A stretch of 64,000 nt of DNA. Origin: an uncultured Clostridia bacterium. GTDB taxonomy: Bacteria > Bacillota > Clostridia > TANB77 > CAG-508. Where the stretch lies: contig CAKPJC010000007.1 of assembly GCA_934162535.1 (NCBI GenBank), positions 21,167 to 85,166 on the forward strand, written 5' to 3'. The translations under genes were made by a program, and so were the position numbers. The notes beneath the pieces were generated by a model that had not been told where the DNA came from, did not search any database, and saw only the letters and a list, made by a program, of their open reading frames with translations. Below, piece by piece: positions 36,759 to 45,431 of the stretch (positions within the stretch are counted from its first letter, which is position 1; every line of letters begins with the position of its first letter).

Positions 36759-37618
36759 ATTTTTTCCCCCTTAATTATTAATAACATCAAATCTTCAAGT
36801 GTAATTTTGTCTATTATGCATTTATTATATTTTTTTGTTAATTGTTCTTTGTTTTCAATTAATATTTCATAAGAATATTTCGTTTTTCTATATGTAACAA
36901 TATCTTGTTTATCAATATTAGGAAAATAATCAATATCGCATTTTAGAATACCATAGTTATCAATTATTTCATCTCTTGATTTTTGTAACACCTTTTTCCC
37001 TTTATCAATAAATATAATTTCATCTGCTATGTGTTCTAAATCACTTGTTATATGTGTTGATAATAGTATAGAATGTTCCTCATCTTCTATGAATTTTTGA
37101 AATATTTCTAAAACCTCACTTCTTACAACTGGGTCTAATCCACTTGTTGGTTCATCTAATATTAATAATTTGGGTTTATGAGATATAGCTGTTACAATTT
37201 CCAGTTTCTTTCTCATTCCTTTTGACATTGCTTTTAGTGGCTTGTTTTCTGGCAAATTAAATTCTTTTAAATAAGAAAAGTATAATTCACTATCCCAGTT
37301 TTCATATATATCTTTCATGACACTGTTTATATCTTTGGCATTTAACAGCTCTGGAAAAAACATATTATCTAATACTACACCTATATCTTCTTTTATTGCT
37401 TTTTCCTCTTTTTTATAATCTTTTCCAAATATTTTTATTTTTCCTTCATTAATTTTCATGATGCTTAACATCGATTTTATTAATGTCGTCTTTCCTGCCC
37501 CATTTTCTCCAATAAGACCCACAATAATTCCTTTTGGTATTGATATGTCTATTTTACCAAGTTCAAATTTATCATCATACTTCTTTTTTAATCCATTTAT
37601 TTCAATAATATTTTCCAA
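36752..37618 (-). CDS. ABC transporter ATP-binding protein
   Basis: 288 residues: Walker A GENGAGKTT, Q-loop region GVVLDN, signature MSKGMRKKLEI, Walker B LLILDEPTSGLD and the switch His in LLSTHIT. The signature is the relaxed SKGM form found in YtrB-type exporters. The C-terminal ~70 residues form the extra domain of that group. Two bases after the regulator gene. Confidence 0.9.
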   Translation of the reverse strand: MENIIEINGLKKKYDDKFELGKIDISIPKGIIVGLIGENGAGKTTLIKSMLSIMKINEGKIKIFGKDYKKEEKAIKEDIGVVLDNMFFPELLNAKDINSVMKDIYENWDSELYFSYLKEFNLPENKPLKAMSKGMRKKLEIVTAISHKPKLLILDEPTSGLDPVVRSEVLEIFQKFIEDEEHSILLSTHITSDLEHIADEIIFIDKGKKVLQKSRDEIIDNYGILKCDIDYFPNIDKQDIVTYRKTKYSYEILIENKEQLTKKYNKCIIDKITLEDLMLLIIKGEKIW

Positions 37619-37620
37619 TT

Positions 37621-37998
37621 TTACTTATCCTCCTTATAAATCATTTTAAATATTTCGATTATATCATTTTCATCTATTTCAAATTTGTTTGAAATGGATA
37701 CTATTTTTTCTATATATTTCTCTATTTCCTTTTGTGCTTGTTCTTTTGCAAGTTCTGTATTTTTAGGTGCCACAAATGTTCCTTTTCCTTGTATTGATTT
37801 TAAATATCCCTCTTTTTCTAATTCATCATAGGCCTTTTTTATAGTCATGACACTTATTTTTATTTCTTGTGCTAGCACTCTTATAGATGGTAATAGTTCA
37901 TCTTCGTTTAATTCCCCGTCTAGTATTTGATTTATAATGGATTGTTTTATTTGTTCATATATTGGTACAGAACTGCTATTACTAATAATCATTTTCAT
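37621..37998 (-). CDS. GntR-family regulator, YtrA subgroup
   Basis: 125 residues: winged-helix domain PIYEQIKQSIINQILDGEL, LPSIRVLAQEIKISVMTIKKAYDELEKEGYL and GKGTFVA, then a short ~50-residue dimerisation tail as in YtrA. Likely represses its own operon (regulator, ATPase, permease) through the palindrome over its promoter at 38013-38048 and is relieved by an antimicrobial or wall-stress ligand. Ligand unknown. Confidence 0.9.
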   Translation of the reverse strand: MKMIISNSSSVPIYEQIKQSIINQILDGELNEDELLPSIRVLAQEIKISVMTIKKAYDELEKEGYLKSIQGKGTFVAPKNTELAKEQAQKEIEKYIEKIVSISNKFEIDENDIIEIFKMIYKEDK

Positions 37999-38012
37999 TT
38001 TTTTGTCTCCTC

Positions 38013-38048
38013 GTTATACACTATATAACACCATATAACATTTGTCAA
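38013..38048 (-). promoter_or_regulatory. Promoter with overlapping GntR operator
   Basis: Minus strand TTGACA (38043-38048), 17-base spacer, TATAGT (38020-38025). GTTATA (38013-38018) and TATAAC (38024-38029) form an inverted repeat over the -10, and a third half-site TATAAC lies at 38034-38039 in the spacer. The arrangement fits autoregulation by the downstream YtrA-like protein. Confidence 0.72.
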
Positions 38049-38153
38049 TACTTTTATTATTTTTATATTGTGTTTTTTTGTGTAATAGATTTTTCTTTGG
38101 CTTTTCCACTTAATCTAGTAGAAGATAATTCTTAATGAATTTCTTCTCTCTCA

Positions 38154-38183
38154 CCACAAAAAAAGCAGATATTCTCTGCTTTT
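38154..38183 (-). terminator. Rho-independent terminator after the Mg2+ P-type ATPase
   Basis: Nine-bp stem AAAAGCAGA/TCTGCTTTT with 5-base loop (38161-38183), then a T run on the minus strand. Just after the stop codon at 38190. Confidence 0.85.
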
Positions 38184-38189
38184 TTCTTT

Positions 38190-40826
38190 TTATAACCAAT
38201 TCCCAACCTTTTTAATATATATTTTCTTTACAAACTGAATTAAAATCACATATAATATAGTTAATCCTGCTATTATTAAATAATATAATGGTGGCATTAT
38301 TTCAAAATGGAATGATTCAATATTATGTAATAATATTGGTGCAAATATTGTTCCTATTATCGTAACAATTGTTAAACATGTTAGTACTGGATTCGCTTTT
38401 GACTGTACAAAAGGTATTTTCGCAGTACGAACAAAATGAATTATCAATGTTTCACTTATTAGGCACTCAACAAACCATGCTGTTTGGAAATAGCTTTCAC
38501 TTACATTTCCATTATATCCTAATATAAACCAAAATGCTAAAAATGCTAATACATCTATTATTGAGCTTACAGGCCCCATTACATTCATAAATGTTCCCAG
38601 CCCTTTAGTATCCCATTTTTTGGGTTTCATCAAAAATTCCTTGTCAACATTATCATATGGTATTCCTATTTGAGAAAAGTCATATAAAAAGTCTTGAATT
38701 AACATTTGAATTGGCAATAATGGTAAGAATGGTAAGAAAATACTTGCTATAAATATACTAAATACATCTCCAAAGTCTGAGCTTAATGCCATTTTCATAT
38801 ATTTTATAATATTGCCATATACTTTTCTTCCTTCTATCACTCCATTAAATATTACTTTTAAACTTTTTTCTAGCAAAATAATGTCACTTGCTTCCTTTGC
38901 AATATCTGTAGCTGTATTTACACATATTCCAACATCGGCATTATGTAATGATGGTGCATCATTTACGCCATCTCCCATATATCCCACAACATGTCCATTT
39001 TGTCTTAGTATTTTTATTATTCTTTCTTTTTGTAAAGGATTCATTCTAGCAAAAACATTTACTTCTTCCACTTCTTTTGAAAGTTCCTCATCTGACATAT
39101 TATCAATATCTGTCCCTAGTAGTATTTTTGAGTTTTCTATTCCTACCAAATTACAAATATTTTCAGTAGCATATTGGTTATCCCCTGTTAAAATTTTTGT
39201 CGTTATTCCATATTCCTTTAATTTCTTTATTGTACTTTTCACTTCTTTTTTTGGTGGATCCAAAAATGCCACAAATCCTATAAATTCCATTTCTTTTTCA
39301 TCATCACTATTAAATATATCTTTTCCTCTATATTCCATTTTAGATGCTAATGCAATTACTTGCATTCCTTGTCTTGCAAGATCTTCAGCATTTTTGTTGA
39401 TGTTCTGTATCATTTCTTGATTTAATTCTTTATGTTTCCCATTAATTTTTACTTTACTGCAACTTTTTAGTACTTCCTCTAATGCTCCTTTAGTGATTAT
39501 TCTATAATTGTTATCATTTTTTACAACAACACTAACCTTTTTTCTAATATAGTCAAACGGGATTTCGTCAATTTTCTCATAATCAATAACTTTATCTTTT
39601 ATTTTATGCTGAATTCCGTATGTTATCACTGCTTTATCTACTAAATTTTTCATTCCAGTACTGTAATAGCTGTTTAAGAATGCATATTCTAATATGGATA
39701 AATCTTCTTTTCCTTCAACATTTATATATTTTTGTAATACAATTTTATCAAGTGTTAATGTTCCTGTTTTATCAGTACATAAAACATCTATCGCTCCTAA
39801 GTTTTGAATTGACTGGATATTTTTTACCAATGTTTTTTTCTTTGCAAGTGTTTTCGTTCCTTTAGTTAAATTTACATTTACTATCATAGGCAACATTGTT
39901 GGAGTAATTCCAACAGCCACTGATAATGCAAATAGTACTGCTTCTAATATATCTTTTCGTATAAATGCGTAAATAATAAATACTGCAATTGAAACTATAA
40001 TCATATATTTTATTAATAATTTTGTAATTCCATTCATGCCTTTTTCAAAATTTGTTTTTTCTCTTTTATTATCAATCTGTTTTCCCATACTTCCTAAATA
40101 TGTAGAAAAACCTGTATTAATAACTATAGCTGTTGCTTTCCCACTTATTACACTGGTTCCCATTAAGCATATATTTGAAAGTGAAAATATTTCATCAGAA
40201 TTATTAAATTTAGCTGTTTTTTCAATGGGAGCACTTTCTCCAGTAAAAACCGATTGATTTAAAAATAAATCTTTATTTTCTATAATCATTACGTCAGCTG
40301 GAACGATTGAGCCTGCATTTAGATGAATAATATCTCCTTTTACAACTTTCTCTGTTCTAATTGTTTGCTCTTTTCCATTCCTTACAACTGTTGCCGTTGA
40401 AAACATCTCGCTTTTTAATTTTCTATTAAATTTGTAAGTTGAATAATCTTGAGCAAATTTTATTATTGCACTTACCAATCCAATTGCTAAAATAATAATC
40501 GTTCCTAATGTATCATCACCAACAAATTTATTTATTATTGCTAAAACAACTAAAATTAAAATAAACTTATCTTTAAATGAATTCACGAAAAAATATAACC
40601 ATGAATGTTTCTCGTCTTTTACAACAATATTTTCCCCATCTTCTTCTAATCTTTGCTCCACTTCTTTATTTGTCAATCCTTTTTCAAAATCAATTTCAAA
40701 TTCTTGTATTATTTCTTGTTTTTCTTTTTGAGCAAATTTCTTGTATTTTTCTACTATTTTTTTATCATTATTATTTATTAAATTTTTGTTTTTTAATTTA
40801 TTCTTAATAAAAAATAATCTAATCAC
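38190..40826 (-). CDS. mgtA: Magnesium-translocating P-type ATPase (MgtA/MgtB type)
   Basis: 878 residues, P3B-type Mg2+ importer. Catalytic motifs intact: FTGESAPIEK (A domain), CTDKTGTLTLDK (phosphorylation site), KGALEEVL, TGDNQYAT, and YMGDGVNDAPSLHNADVG. The M4 segment AVGITPTMLPMIV and C-terminal QMLIQDFLYDFSQIGIPYDNVD are diagnostic for MgtA. GTG start at 40826 overlaps the TGA of the 58-codon O-acetyltransferase remnant (GTGA), with AAAGGAG about 10 bases upstream, so translation is probably coupled. No M-box riboswitch was recognisable upstream. A useful intact comparison for the altered ATPase at 60725. Confidence 0.94.
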   Translation of the reverse strand: MIRLFFIKNKLKNKNLINNNDKKIVEKYKKFAQKEKQEIIQEFEIDFEKGLTNKEVEQRLEEDGENIVVKDEKHSWLYFFVNSFKDKFILILVVLAIINKFVGDDTLGTIIILAIGLVSAIIKFAQDYSTYKFNRKLKSEMFSTATVVRNGKEQTIRTEKVVKGDIIHLNAGSIVPADVMIIENKDLFLNQSVFTGESAPIEKTAKFNNSDEIFSLSNICLMGTSVISGKATAIVINTGFSTYLGSMGKQIDNKREKTNFEKGMNGITKLLIKYMIIVSIAVFIIYAFIRKDILEAVLFALSVAVGITPTMLPMIVNVNLTKGTKTLAKKKTLVKNIQSIQNLGAIDVLCTDKTGTLTLDKIVLQKYINVEGKEDLSILEYAFLNSYYSTGMKNLVDKAVITYGIQHKIKDKVIDYEKIDEIPFDYIRKKVSVVVKNDNNYRIITKGALEEVLKSCSKVKINGKHKELNQEMIQNINKNAEDLARQGMQVIALASKMEYRGKDIFNSDDEKEMEFIGFVAFLDPPKKEVKSTIKKLKEYGITTKILTGDNQYATENICNLVGIENSKILLGTDIDNMSDEELSKEVEEVNVFARMNPLQKERIIKILRQNGHVVGYMGDGVNDAPSLHNADVGICVNTATDIAKEASDIILLEKSLKVIFNGVIEGRKVYGNIIKYMKMALSSDFGDVFSIFIASIFLPFLPLLPIQMLIQDFLYDFSQIGIPYDNVDKEFLMKPKKWDTKGLGTFMNVMGPVSSIIDVLAFLAFWFILGYNGNVSESYFQTAWFVECLISETLIIHFVRTAKIPFVQSKANPVLTCLTIVTIIGTIFAPILLHNIESFHFEIMPPLYYLIIAGLTILYVILIQFVKKIYIKKVGNWL

Positions 40827-40999
40827 TTTTGTATATCTCCTTTATTTAATAAACTTTTTATAACTTTACATGGATTTCCTACTGCAACACTATTTGATGG
40901 AATATCTTTATTTACAATACTTCCTGCACCTATAACAACATTATCTCCAAAGTTAGCATCATATAACTCTCCAGCTATCATCTTATCCTTTTCTGACAT
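40823..40999 (-). pseudogene. Internally deleted maltose/galactoside O-acetyltransferase remnant
   Basis: An open frame of 58 codons with a GGAGGG ribosome site. Residues 1-17 (MSEKDKMIAGELYDANF) match the N-terminus of Maa/LacA-type hexapeptide acetyltransferases; residues 18-52 (GDNVVIGAGSIVNKDI...AVGNPCKVIK) match the C-terminal left-handed beta-helix end. The roughly 130 residues in between are missing, yet the frame is preserved. It cannot form the active trimer. It may persist because it supplies translation start coupling to mgtA (shared GTGA). Confidence 0.78.
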
Positions 41000-41047
41000 T
41001 GTTTCCCTCCTATCATTAATTTTGTCTTTTCACAATGCTTTTTCCGA

Positions 41048-41300
41048 TTATTGTTTTTTGTTATGTTTATTTGTTTTTGATATTTCTTTAAATTTCTTTT
41101 TCTTGTTTTTTAGATATCTCTCTGAGTCTGTATTATATTGTGATTCTTTTTGCAGTTTTAAATACTGCCCAAATCTTTCCTTTTGCAATTCTCCCTTCTC
41201 TATCGCTTCTAATATCCTACATCCTGGTTCATTTGTATGTGTACAATATGTTCATAAATTCTTATTTTTTTGCCTAGCCTTACACATATTGATGTGAATT
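41048..41300 (-). pseudogene. 3' remnant of a second RsgA-type GTPase gene
   Basis: Minus strand from about 41250 encodes YCTHTNEPGCRILEAIEK and continues GELQKERFGQYLKLQKESQ to a lysine-rich end at 41048. This is the C-terminal zinc-binding Cys-x-His-x5-Cys and helical tail of RsgA/YjeQ. An in-frame TGA lies just before the TYCTH segment and the part towards 41315 has several stops, so only the tail survives. It differs clearly from the intact rsgA at 48208-49083, so it comes from a divergent paralogue. Confidence 0.7.
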
Positions 41301-41315
41301 TTTTTCTTTTTTGAT

Positions 41316-41840
41316 TTACACATGATTGATATATTTATTAAATTCTTTGAAATTAATCCCAACTGGTATTTCAAAAAATTCTTTAGTTGGGCTATCTTTT
41401 CCGCCTCTTAATTTTATATAATAATCTACTATTGCTTTTATTGCTTCCCCTTCTGAATTATATTCATAAATTCCTTTTTTTAGGAAATTAGGATGTTCCA
41501 TATGATAAACCTTATCATTTTCATAATATAATATAAAACAATGCATATGTTCCTCCTCTTCTAAATTCCCATAATCATCTGGTTCAAATATTCTGCAACA
41601 GAACATTTTATTTTTTATATTAATTTTATTCAATAAGTAATGCATCAGATTAACCTGATCAATACAGGTACCTATTTTATGCTTCAATATTTCTTCAATT
41701 GACATTGTTTTATATAGCTTACGAAATTCTTTCATTGTGTCTAAATGCTGTTTTCCATTAATATCAATCCACCCATACTCTATGTTTTCATCAATAAACT
41801 GATACACATCTTGTGAACATTTTATTTCAGTTAATTTCAT
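41316..41840 (-). CDS. Transglutaminase-like cysteine protein
   Basis: 174 residues. The pattern KIGTCIDQVNLMHYLLNK (Cys nucleophile at a helix start), EEHMHCFILYYEN (His) and YHMEHP (acidic third residue position) fits a minimal transglutaminase-like/papain-fold domain; similar stand-alone proteins occur in Clostridia and are often exchanged horizontally. No signal peptide, so cytoplasmic. Surrounded by gene remnants. Function unknown beyond the fold. Confidence 0.7.
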   Translation of the reverse strand: MKLTEIKCSQDVYQFIDENIEYGWIDINGKQHLDTMKEFRKLYKTMSIEEILKHKIGTCIDQVNLMHYLLNKINIKNKMFCCRIFEPDDYGNLEEEEHMHCFILYYENDKVYHMEHPNFLKKGIYEYNSEGEAIKAIVDYYIKLRGGKDSPTKEFFEIPVGINFKEFNKYINHV

Positions 41841-41929
41841 CTTTTCACCTTCAATTCACTTCTTGCAATTTTATCTTCTTTGTCTTTCTTAATCTGCTTG
41901 TTGTATCTATCTTCCTCTAGGATAGAACA

Positions 41930-42118
41930 TTAGGACCACAAAATTATTTTAATATCTTCTCCCATTATTTCAAGATAATCTTTTTCTGCTTGAGTTAAAT
42001 TTCTGTTACATCTAAATATGCAGATACCATTCTATTTAGTAAATCTAATTCTTTTTTTGATAAATTCAAGTCGAACTTCTATTTTAACTTGTCCATCATT
42101 AGTTGTATAAAAAATCAT
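41930..42118 (-). pseudogene. Broken RhuM-like gene
   Basis: From ATG 42118 the frame reads MIFYTTNDGQVKIEVRLE, the N-terminus of RhuM/virulence-associated proteins, then stops. In a shifted frame LSKKELDLLNRMVSAYLDVTE (the C-terminal core motif of the same family, split here by the frame change) follows, then another shift to NLTQAEKDYLEIMGEDIKII. The centre of the protein is missing. The rest of 41841-42140 shows nothing else. Confidence 0.62.
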
Positions 42119-42140
42119 GTCTCGTTTATTTATAAATTTA

Positions 42141-42371
42141 TTAATAGTTAATAACAATTTTACCACATGACGAACAGTATTTATCTCTTCCATTCGGATT
42201 TTTGCATTCATGTTGAACTACACCATCTCTCCCATGGCATTTAGTACAATATGGATTAACAGGATAAATTTTCCTATGTTTTTTATCAAAGCAAAATGTT
42301 TCATTAATAATAATTAAAATAATAAATATTATTGTCAATGATATGCCGATTAAAAATATATTTTTTTTCAT
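42141..42371 (-). CDS. Small membrane-anchored zinc-ribbon-like protein
   Basis: 76 residues: membrane helix (about 5-24), a short basic linker, then YCTKCHGRDG and KYCSSCGK, two CxxC knuckles about 24 residues apart with an extra HEC between them. Good GAGGAG ribosome site. Function unknown; the Cys pairs suggest a structural Zn site (or, less likely, c-type haem, since CTKCHG matches CxxCH; no cytochrome maturation genes are visible). Confidence 0.6.
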   Translation of the reverse strand: MKKNIFLIGISLTIIFIILIIINETFCFDKKHRKIYPVNPYCTKCHGRDGVVQHECKNPNGRDKYCSSCGKIVINY

Positions 42372-42393
42372 CTAAAAATCTCCTCTCCACATA

Positions 42394-43440
42394 TTAATTC
42401 ACTTTTTTCTTTAATTTTTTTGAATAATATATCATATCAGTACAAACTAATTCTCCATCTTTAATTTCTTCTTCATAATTATCTATAAAGAAATTTTTTA
42501 TTGTTTTTTCGTATTTATCAAAACCTTGTTTTACATAGAAAGGAATATTATTTTCTGTTGTTCCAACTAACATTTTATTATATTTTTGTTTATAGTTATC
42601 ACATAAATATTTTAGCATTTTTTTAGCATAACCTTTGCCTCTGTACTTTTCTTTTGTCGCAATATTTTTTAATTCACACGTATCATCATCTACTTTAGTT
42701 ACAACGGCAACACAAGCAACTTCATTTTTATAAGTTAAAACAAATAAATCACCACCTACTAAATACTGTCTAACTAACTTTTCACTTGGGTCTGCCTCAA
42801 GCAATAAACTCATATATTGCTCTTTATTTTCTCTTTCTTTTTTTATAACAATGCTTCGTTCAACAGGCAAGAATTCAAAGTTCTCTGGTAATTTTAGTTC
42901 AACTTTATTGTGGTCATCGTTTGGAATCCATTCTGAAAATACACATCCACAATATTTTTGCATATATAATCCAAGTTCTCTTGCTTCTTGTTGTCCTTCT
43001 CTGAAACCAGGTCTAAAATCTCTGTATATAAAAGTTAATCCATACCTTTCTGCTATTTCTTCCCCTATTTTTTTCAAAGCTACATGGTTTTGATATGGAC
43101 TTATAAGCAATGTTGTAGAAAATGAATCATAACCATTATCTTTAGCATATTTAGCTGTTTGCTCAAGTCTAACTCTGTAACAATATTTTACACATCTATT
43201 TTCTAAATCATCTACAACATTTTTACAAAACTCTCTTAACCCGTAATTCTCATCAAATATAGCATTTACCCCTATACTTTTTGTATATTCTTTGAGTGTA
43301 TCTCTTCTAGCTTTATACTCCATATATGGGTGTATATTAGGATTATACCAATATACTGTTGGTTCTATCCCCTCTTGTCTTAAACTTTTTATACAGTATA
43401 CACTACATGGTGCACAACATGTGTGTAATAATAGTCTCAT
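42394..43440 (-). CDS. queH: QueH epoxyqueuosine reductase fused to a GNAT domain
   Basis: Start at ATG 43440 (AAAGAGGTG site), 348 residues. Residues 1-185 are QueH (DUF208), the non-cobalamin enzyme that reduces epoxyqueuosine to queuosine in tRNA: LLLHTCCAPCSVYC, RDTLKEYTKSIGV, CVKYCYRVRLEQTA, FSTTLLISPYQNH and YMQKYCGCVFS supply the Fe-S and metal Cys. Residues about 195-348 form a GNAT acetyltransferase with NIATKEKYRGKGYAKKMLKYL. The acetyltransferase substrate is unknown. Downstream of ruvB by 20 bases. Confidence 0.88.
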   Translation of the reverse strand: MRLLLHTCCAPCSVYCIKSLRQEGIEPTVYWYNPNIHPYMEYKARRDTLKEYTKSIGVNAIFDENYGLREFCKNVVDDLENRCVKYCYRVRLEQTAKYAKDNGYDSFSTTLLISPYQNHVALKKIGEEIAERYGLTFIYRDFRPGFREGQQEARELGLYMQKYCGCVFSEWIPNDDHNKVELKLPENFEFLPVERSIVIKKERENKEQYMSLLLEADPSEKLVRQYLVGGDLFVLTYKNEVACVAVVTKVDDDTCELKNIATKEKYRGKGYAKKMLKYLCDNYKQKYNKMLVGTTENNIPFYVKQGFDKYEKTIKNFFIDNYEEEIKDGELVCTDMIYYSKKLKKKVN

Positions 43441-43460
43441 ATTTTTCACCTCTTTCTTTA

Positions 43461-44474
43461 TCACATAAATTTTGTTTGATATTCATACCCTAAATGTTCA
43501 TATGCCTGTGGCATTGCCATTCTTCCTCTAGGTGTTCTTGTTAAAAAACCAATTTGTATTAAATATGGTTCATATACATCTTCTATTGTATCAACTTCTT
43601 CTCCAATTGAAACAGCTATTGTTTCTATTCCAACAGGTCTTCCTTGGTATTGAGTAATCATTGTATCTAGCATCTTTCTATCTATTTCATCTAATCCTAA
43701 TTCATCTATTTCAAGACGATTTAAAGCATGTTTAGCAAGTTTTAAGTCTATTTTTCCTTCTGTTAAAACCAATGCATAGTCTCTTACTCTTTTTAGTAAT
43801 CTATTTGCTATTCTTGGTGTTCCTCTTGACCTTCTTGCTATTTCCATCGCTGATTTTTCATCTATCTCTACATTTAAAATTTTAGCAGATCTTTTTATTA
43901 TGATGCTTAATTCCTCTGGTGAATAAAGTTCTAGTCTATGAACTATTCCAAATCTATCTCTTAATGGCGTTGTCAGTGAACCTGCTTTTGTTGTAGCACC
44001 TATTAAAGTAAATTTAGGTAAATCTATTCTTATTGATTTCGCACTTGGGCCATTCCCTATTATTATGTCTAATGTAAAGTCCTCAAGTGCCGGATACAGT
44101 ATTTCTTCAACATTTTTGCTTAATCTATGTATTTCATCTATAAATAGTACATCATTTTCTGATAATGTTGTTAATATTGCTGCCAAATCCCCCGGTTTTT
44201 CTATTGCTGGACCTGATGTTATTTTTATGTTCGATTGCATTTCATTAGCTATTATATTTGCTATTGTTGTCTTTCCTAACCCTGGTGGGCCATAAAATAA
44301 GCAATGGTCAAGTGGTTCTTTTCTCTTTTTGGCCGCTTCTATATATATCTTCATATTCTCTTTTACTTTTTCTTGCCCTATATATTCTTTTAGTGTTTGT
44401 GGTCTTAATGTCTTTTCTATTCTTTCTTCTTGTTTATCCTCTACTTCTGGTCTTATATTAAAATTTTCCTCCAT
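43461..44474 (-). CDS. ruvB: Holliday junction branch-migration ATPase RuvB
   Basis: 337 residues, standard length. Walker A GPPGLGKTT, Walker B LFIDEIHRL, sensor 1 GATTKAG, Arg finger region TTPLRDRFG and the C-terminal winged helix LIQIGFLTRTPRGR. Hexameric motor that works with RuvA; ruvA is not adjacent, unlike the usual ruvAB pair. Co-directional with queH. The weak upstream region gave no clear promoter. Confidence 0.96.
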   Translation of the reverse strand: MEENFNIRPEVEDKQEERIEKTLRPQTLKEYIGQEKVKENMKIYIEAAKKRKEPLDHCLFYGPPGLGKTTIANIIANEMQSNIKITSGPAIEKPGDLAAILTTLSENDVLFIDEIHRLSKNVEEILYPALEDFTLDIIIGNGPSAKSIRIDLPKFTLIGATTKAGSLTTPLRDRFGIVHRLELYSPEELSIIIKRSAKILNVEIDEKSAMEIARRSRGTPRIANRLLKRVRDYALVLTEGKIDLKLAKHALNRLEIDELGLDEIDRKMLDTMITQYQGRPVGIETIAVSIGEEVDTIEDVYEPYLIQIGFLTRTPRGRMAMPQAYEHLGYEYQTKFM

Positions 44475-44515
44475 AACTGTGTCACCTTCTTTTCCTATAC
44501 TATTCTACTAGAAAT

Positions 44516-44545
44516 ATAAAAAAATAGCAAGATTTTCTTGCTATT
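44516..44545 (-). terminator. Rho-independent terminator after spoIIQ
   Basis: Stem AATAGCAAG/CTTGCTATT (44523-44545) with 5-base loop and a T run on the minus strand. About 25 bases after the stop at 44570. Separates the sporulation cluster from ruvB. Confidence 0.82.
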
Positions 44546-44569
44546 CTCTCTTGTTTTAGCTTTAGTTGT

Positions 44570-45370
44570 TTATTTCAAATATATATTTGGATCTAAATAT
44601 TGTCCATCTTTTAGTAATTCAAAATGTAAATGACTTTCCATCTCACTCTCAAATGAAGCTGTATTTCCGGCTGTGCCAATAGTTTGTCCTTGTTTTACTT
44701 CTTCTCCTTCAACTACAAATTCTGCTGTCAAAAGATTTGAATATACTGTTTCATATCCATCATCGTGTTGCATAACAACTGTTAACCCATATCTAGGATC
44801 ATTTACTATTGATTTTACAATTCCATCTGCTGATGCTTTTATTATACTCGTTTTATCAGCTTTTATATCAATAGCTGTATGTGTTATCCATTCTTTTAAT
44901 GTATCTGAATATATCAAATTGTCTTTTGCAAATTCACATATTATCTCTCCATCTGTTGGTTTTGTAAATGTAATATCTTTTTTGGTCTCTGTTATATTTT
45001 TTTCGGTATTTTCTTCAACTTTTTTGCTGTCTTCTTTTTTTGTATTTTTATTTTTTGTCTCATTTTTATTATTTATTGTATTCTCATTTACATTTTTATT
45101 ATTAGTTGTATTTGTGTTTACATTCGTATCTGTCTCTTTATTAATTGTAGCATTTTCATTAACCGTATCTTCTTTTTTCTCATCAACTTTTTGTCCTATC
45201 TCGGTACTTACATTTTTTGTTTCCTCATTTTGTTGTCCCTGATTTGCTATATTATTGATTTCTCTATTTTTTATCTCTGTTTTATACATTATTACTCCTA
45301 ATGTAACAGCAATAATAAAAAATAATATTGCACCACTATATATTAATATACTGTTATTTTCTCTTTTCAT
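44570..45370 (-). CDS. spoIIQ: SpoIIQ-like M23 (LytM) peptidase-domain protein
   Basis: 266 residues: membrane helix (about 8-28), a long Asn/Thr/Lys/Glu linker (30-135) and a LytM domain (140-266). Both metal motifs are present, HTAIDIKAD (H-x3-D) and SHLHFEL (HxH), so it may be an active Zn endopeptidase as in several Clostridia, unlike the inactive B. subtilis SpoIIQ. Forespore partner of SpoIIIAH in engulfment. Lies 61 bases after spoIID, an established Firmicute neighbour. Confidence 0.87.
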   Translation of the reverse strand: MKRENNSILIYSGAILFFIIAVTLGVIMYKTEIKNREINNIANQGQQNEETKNVSTEIGQKVDEKKEDTVNENATINKETDTNVNTNTTNNKNVNENTINNKNETKNKNTKKEDSKKVEENTEKNITETKKDITFTKPTDGEIICEFAKDNLIYSDTLKEWITHTAIDIKADKTSIIKASADGIVKSIVNDPRYGLTVVMQHDDGYETVYSNLLTAEFVVEGEEVKQGQTIGTAGNTASFESEMESHLHFELLKDGQYLDPNIYLK

Positions 45371-45431
45371 AAATTCCTCCTTGATTATATTTATTACTAC
45401 AAGTATTTACTTTTTTACAAAGATTATTCAT

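Noticed and set aside
40823..41048. M-box riboswitch ahead of mgtA
   Set aside because: The interval is occupied by the acetyltransferase remnant and has no recognisable M-box stems.
42141..42371. c-type cytochrome (CTKCHG matches CxxCH)
   Set aside because: The second motif CSSCG is not a haem motif, and paired CxxC knuckles suit zinc better; no cytochrome maturation genes.
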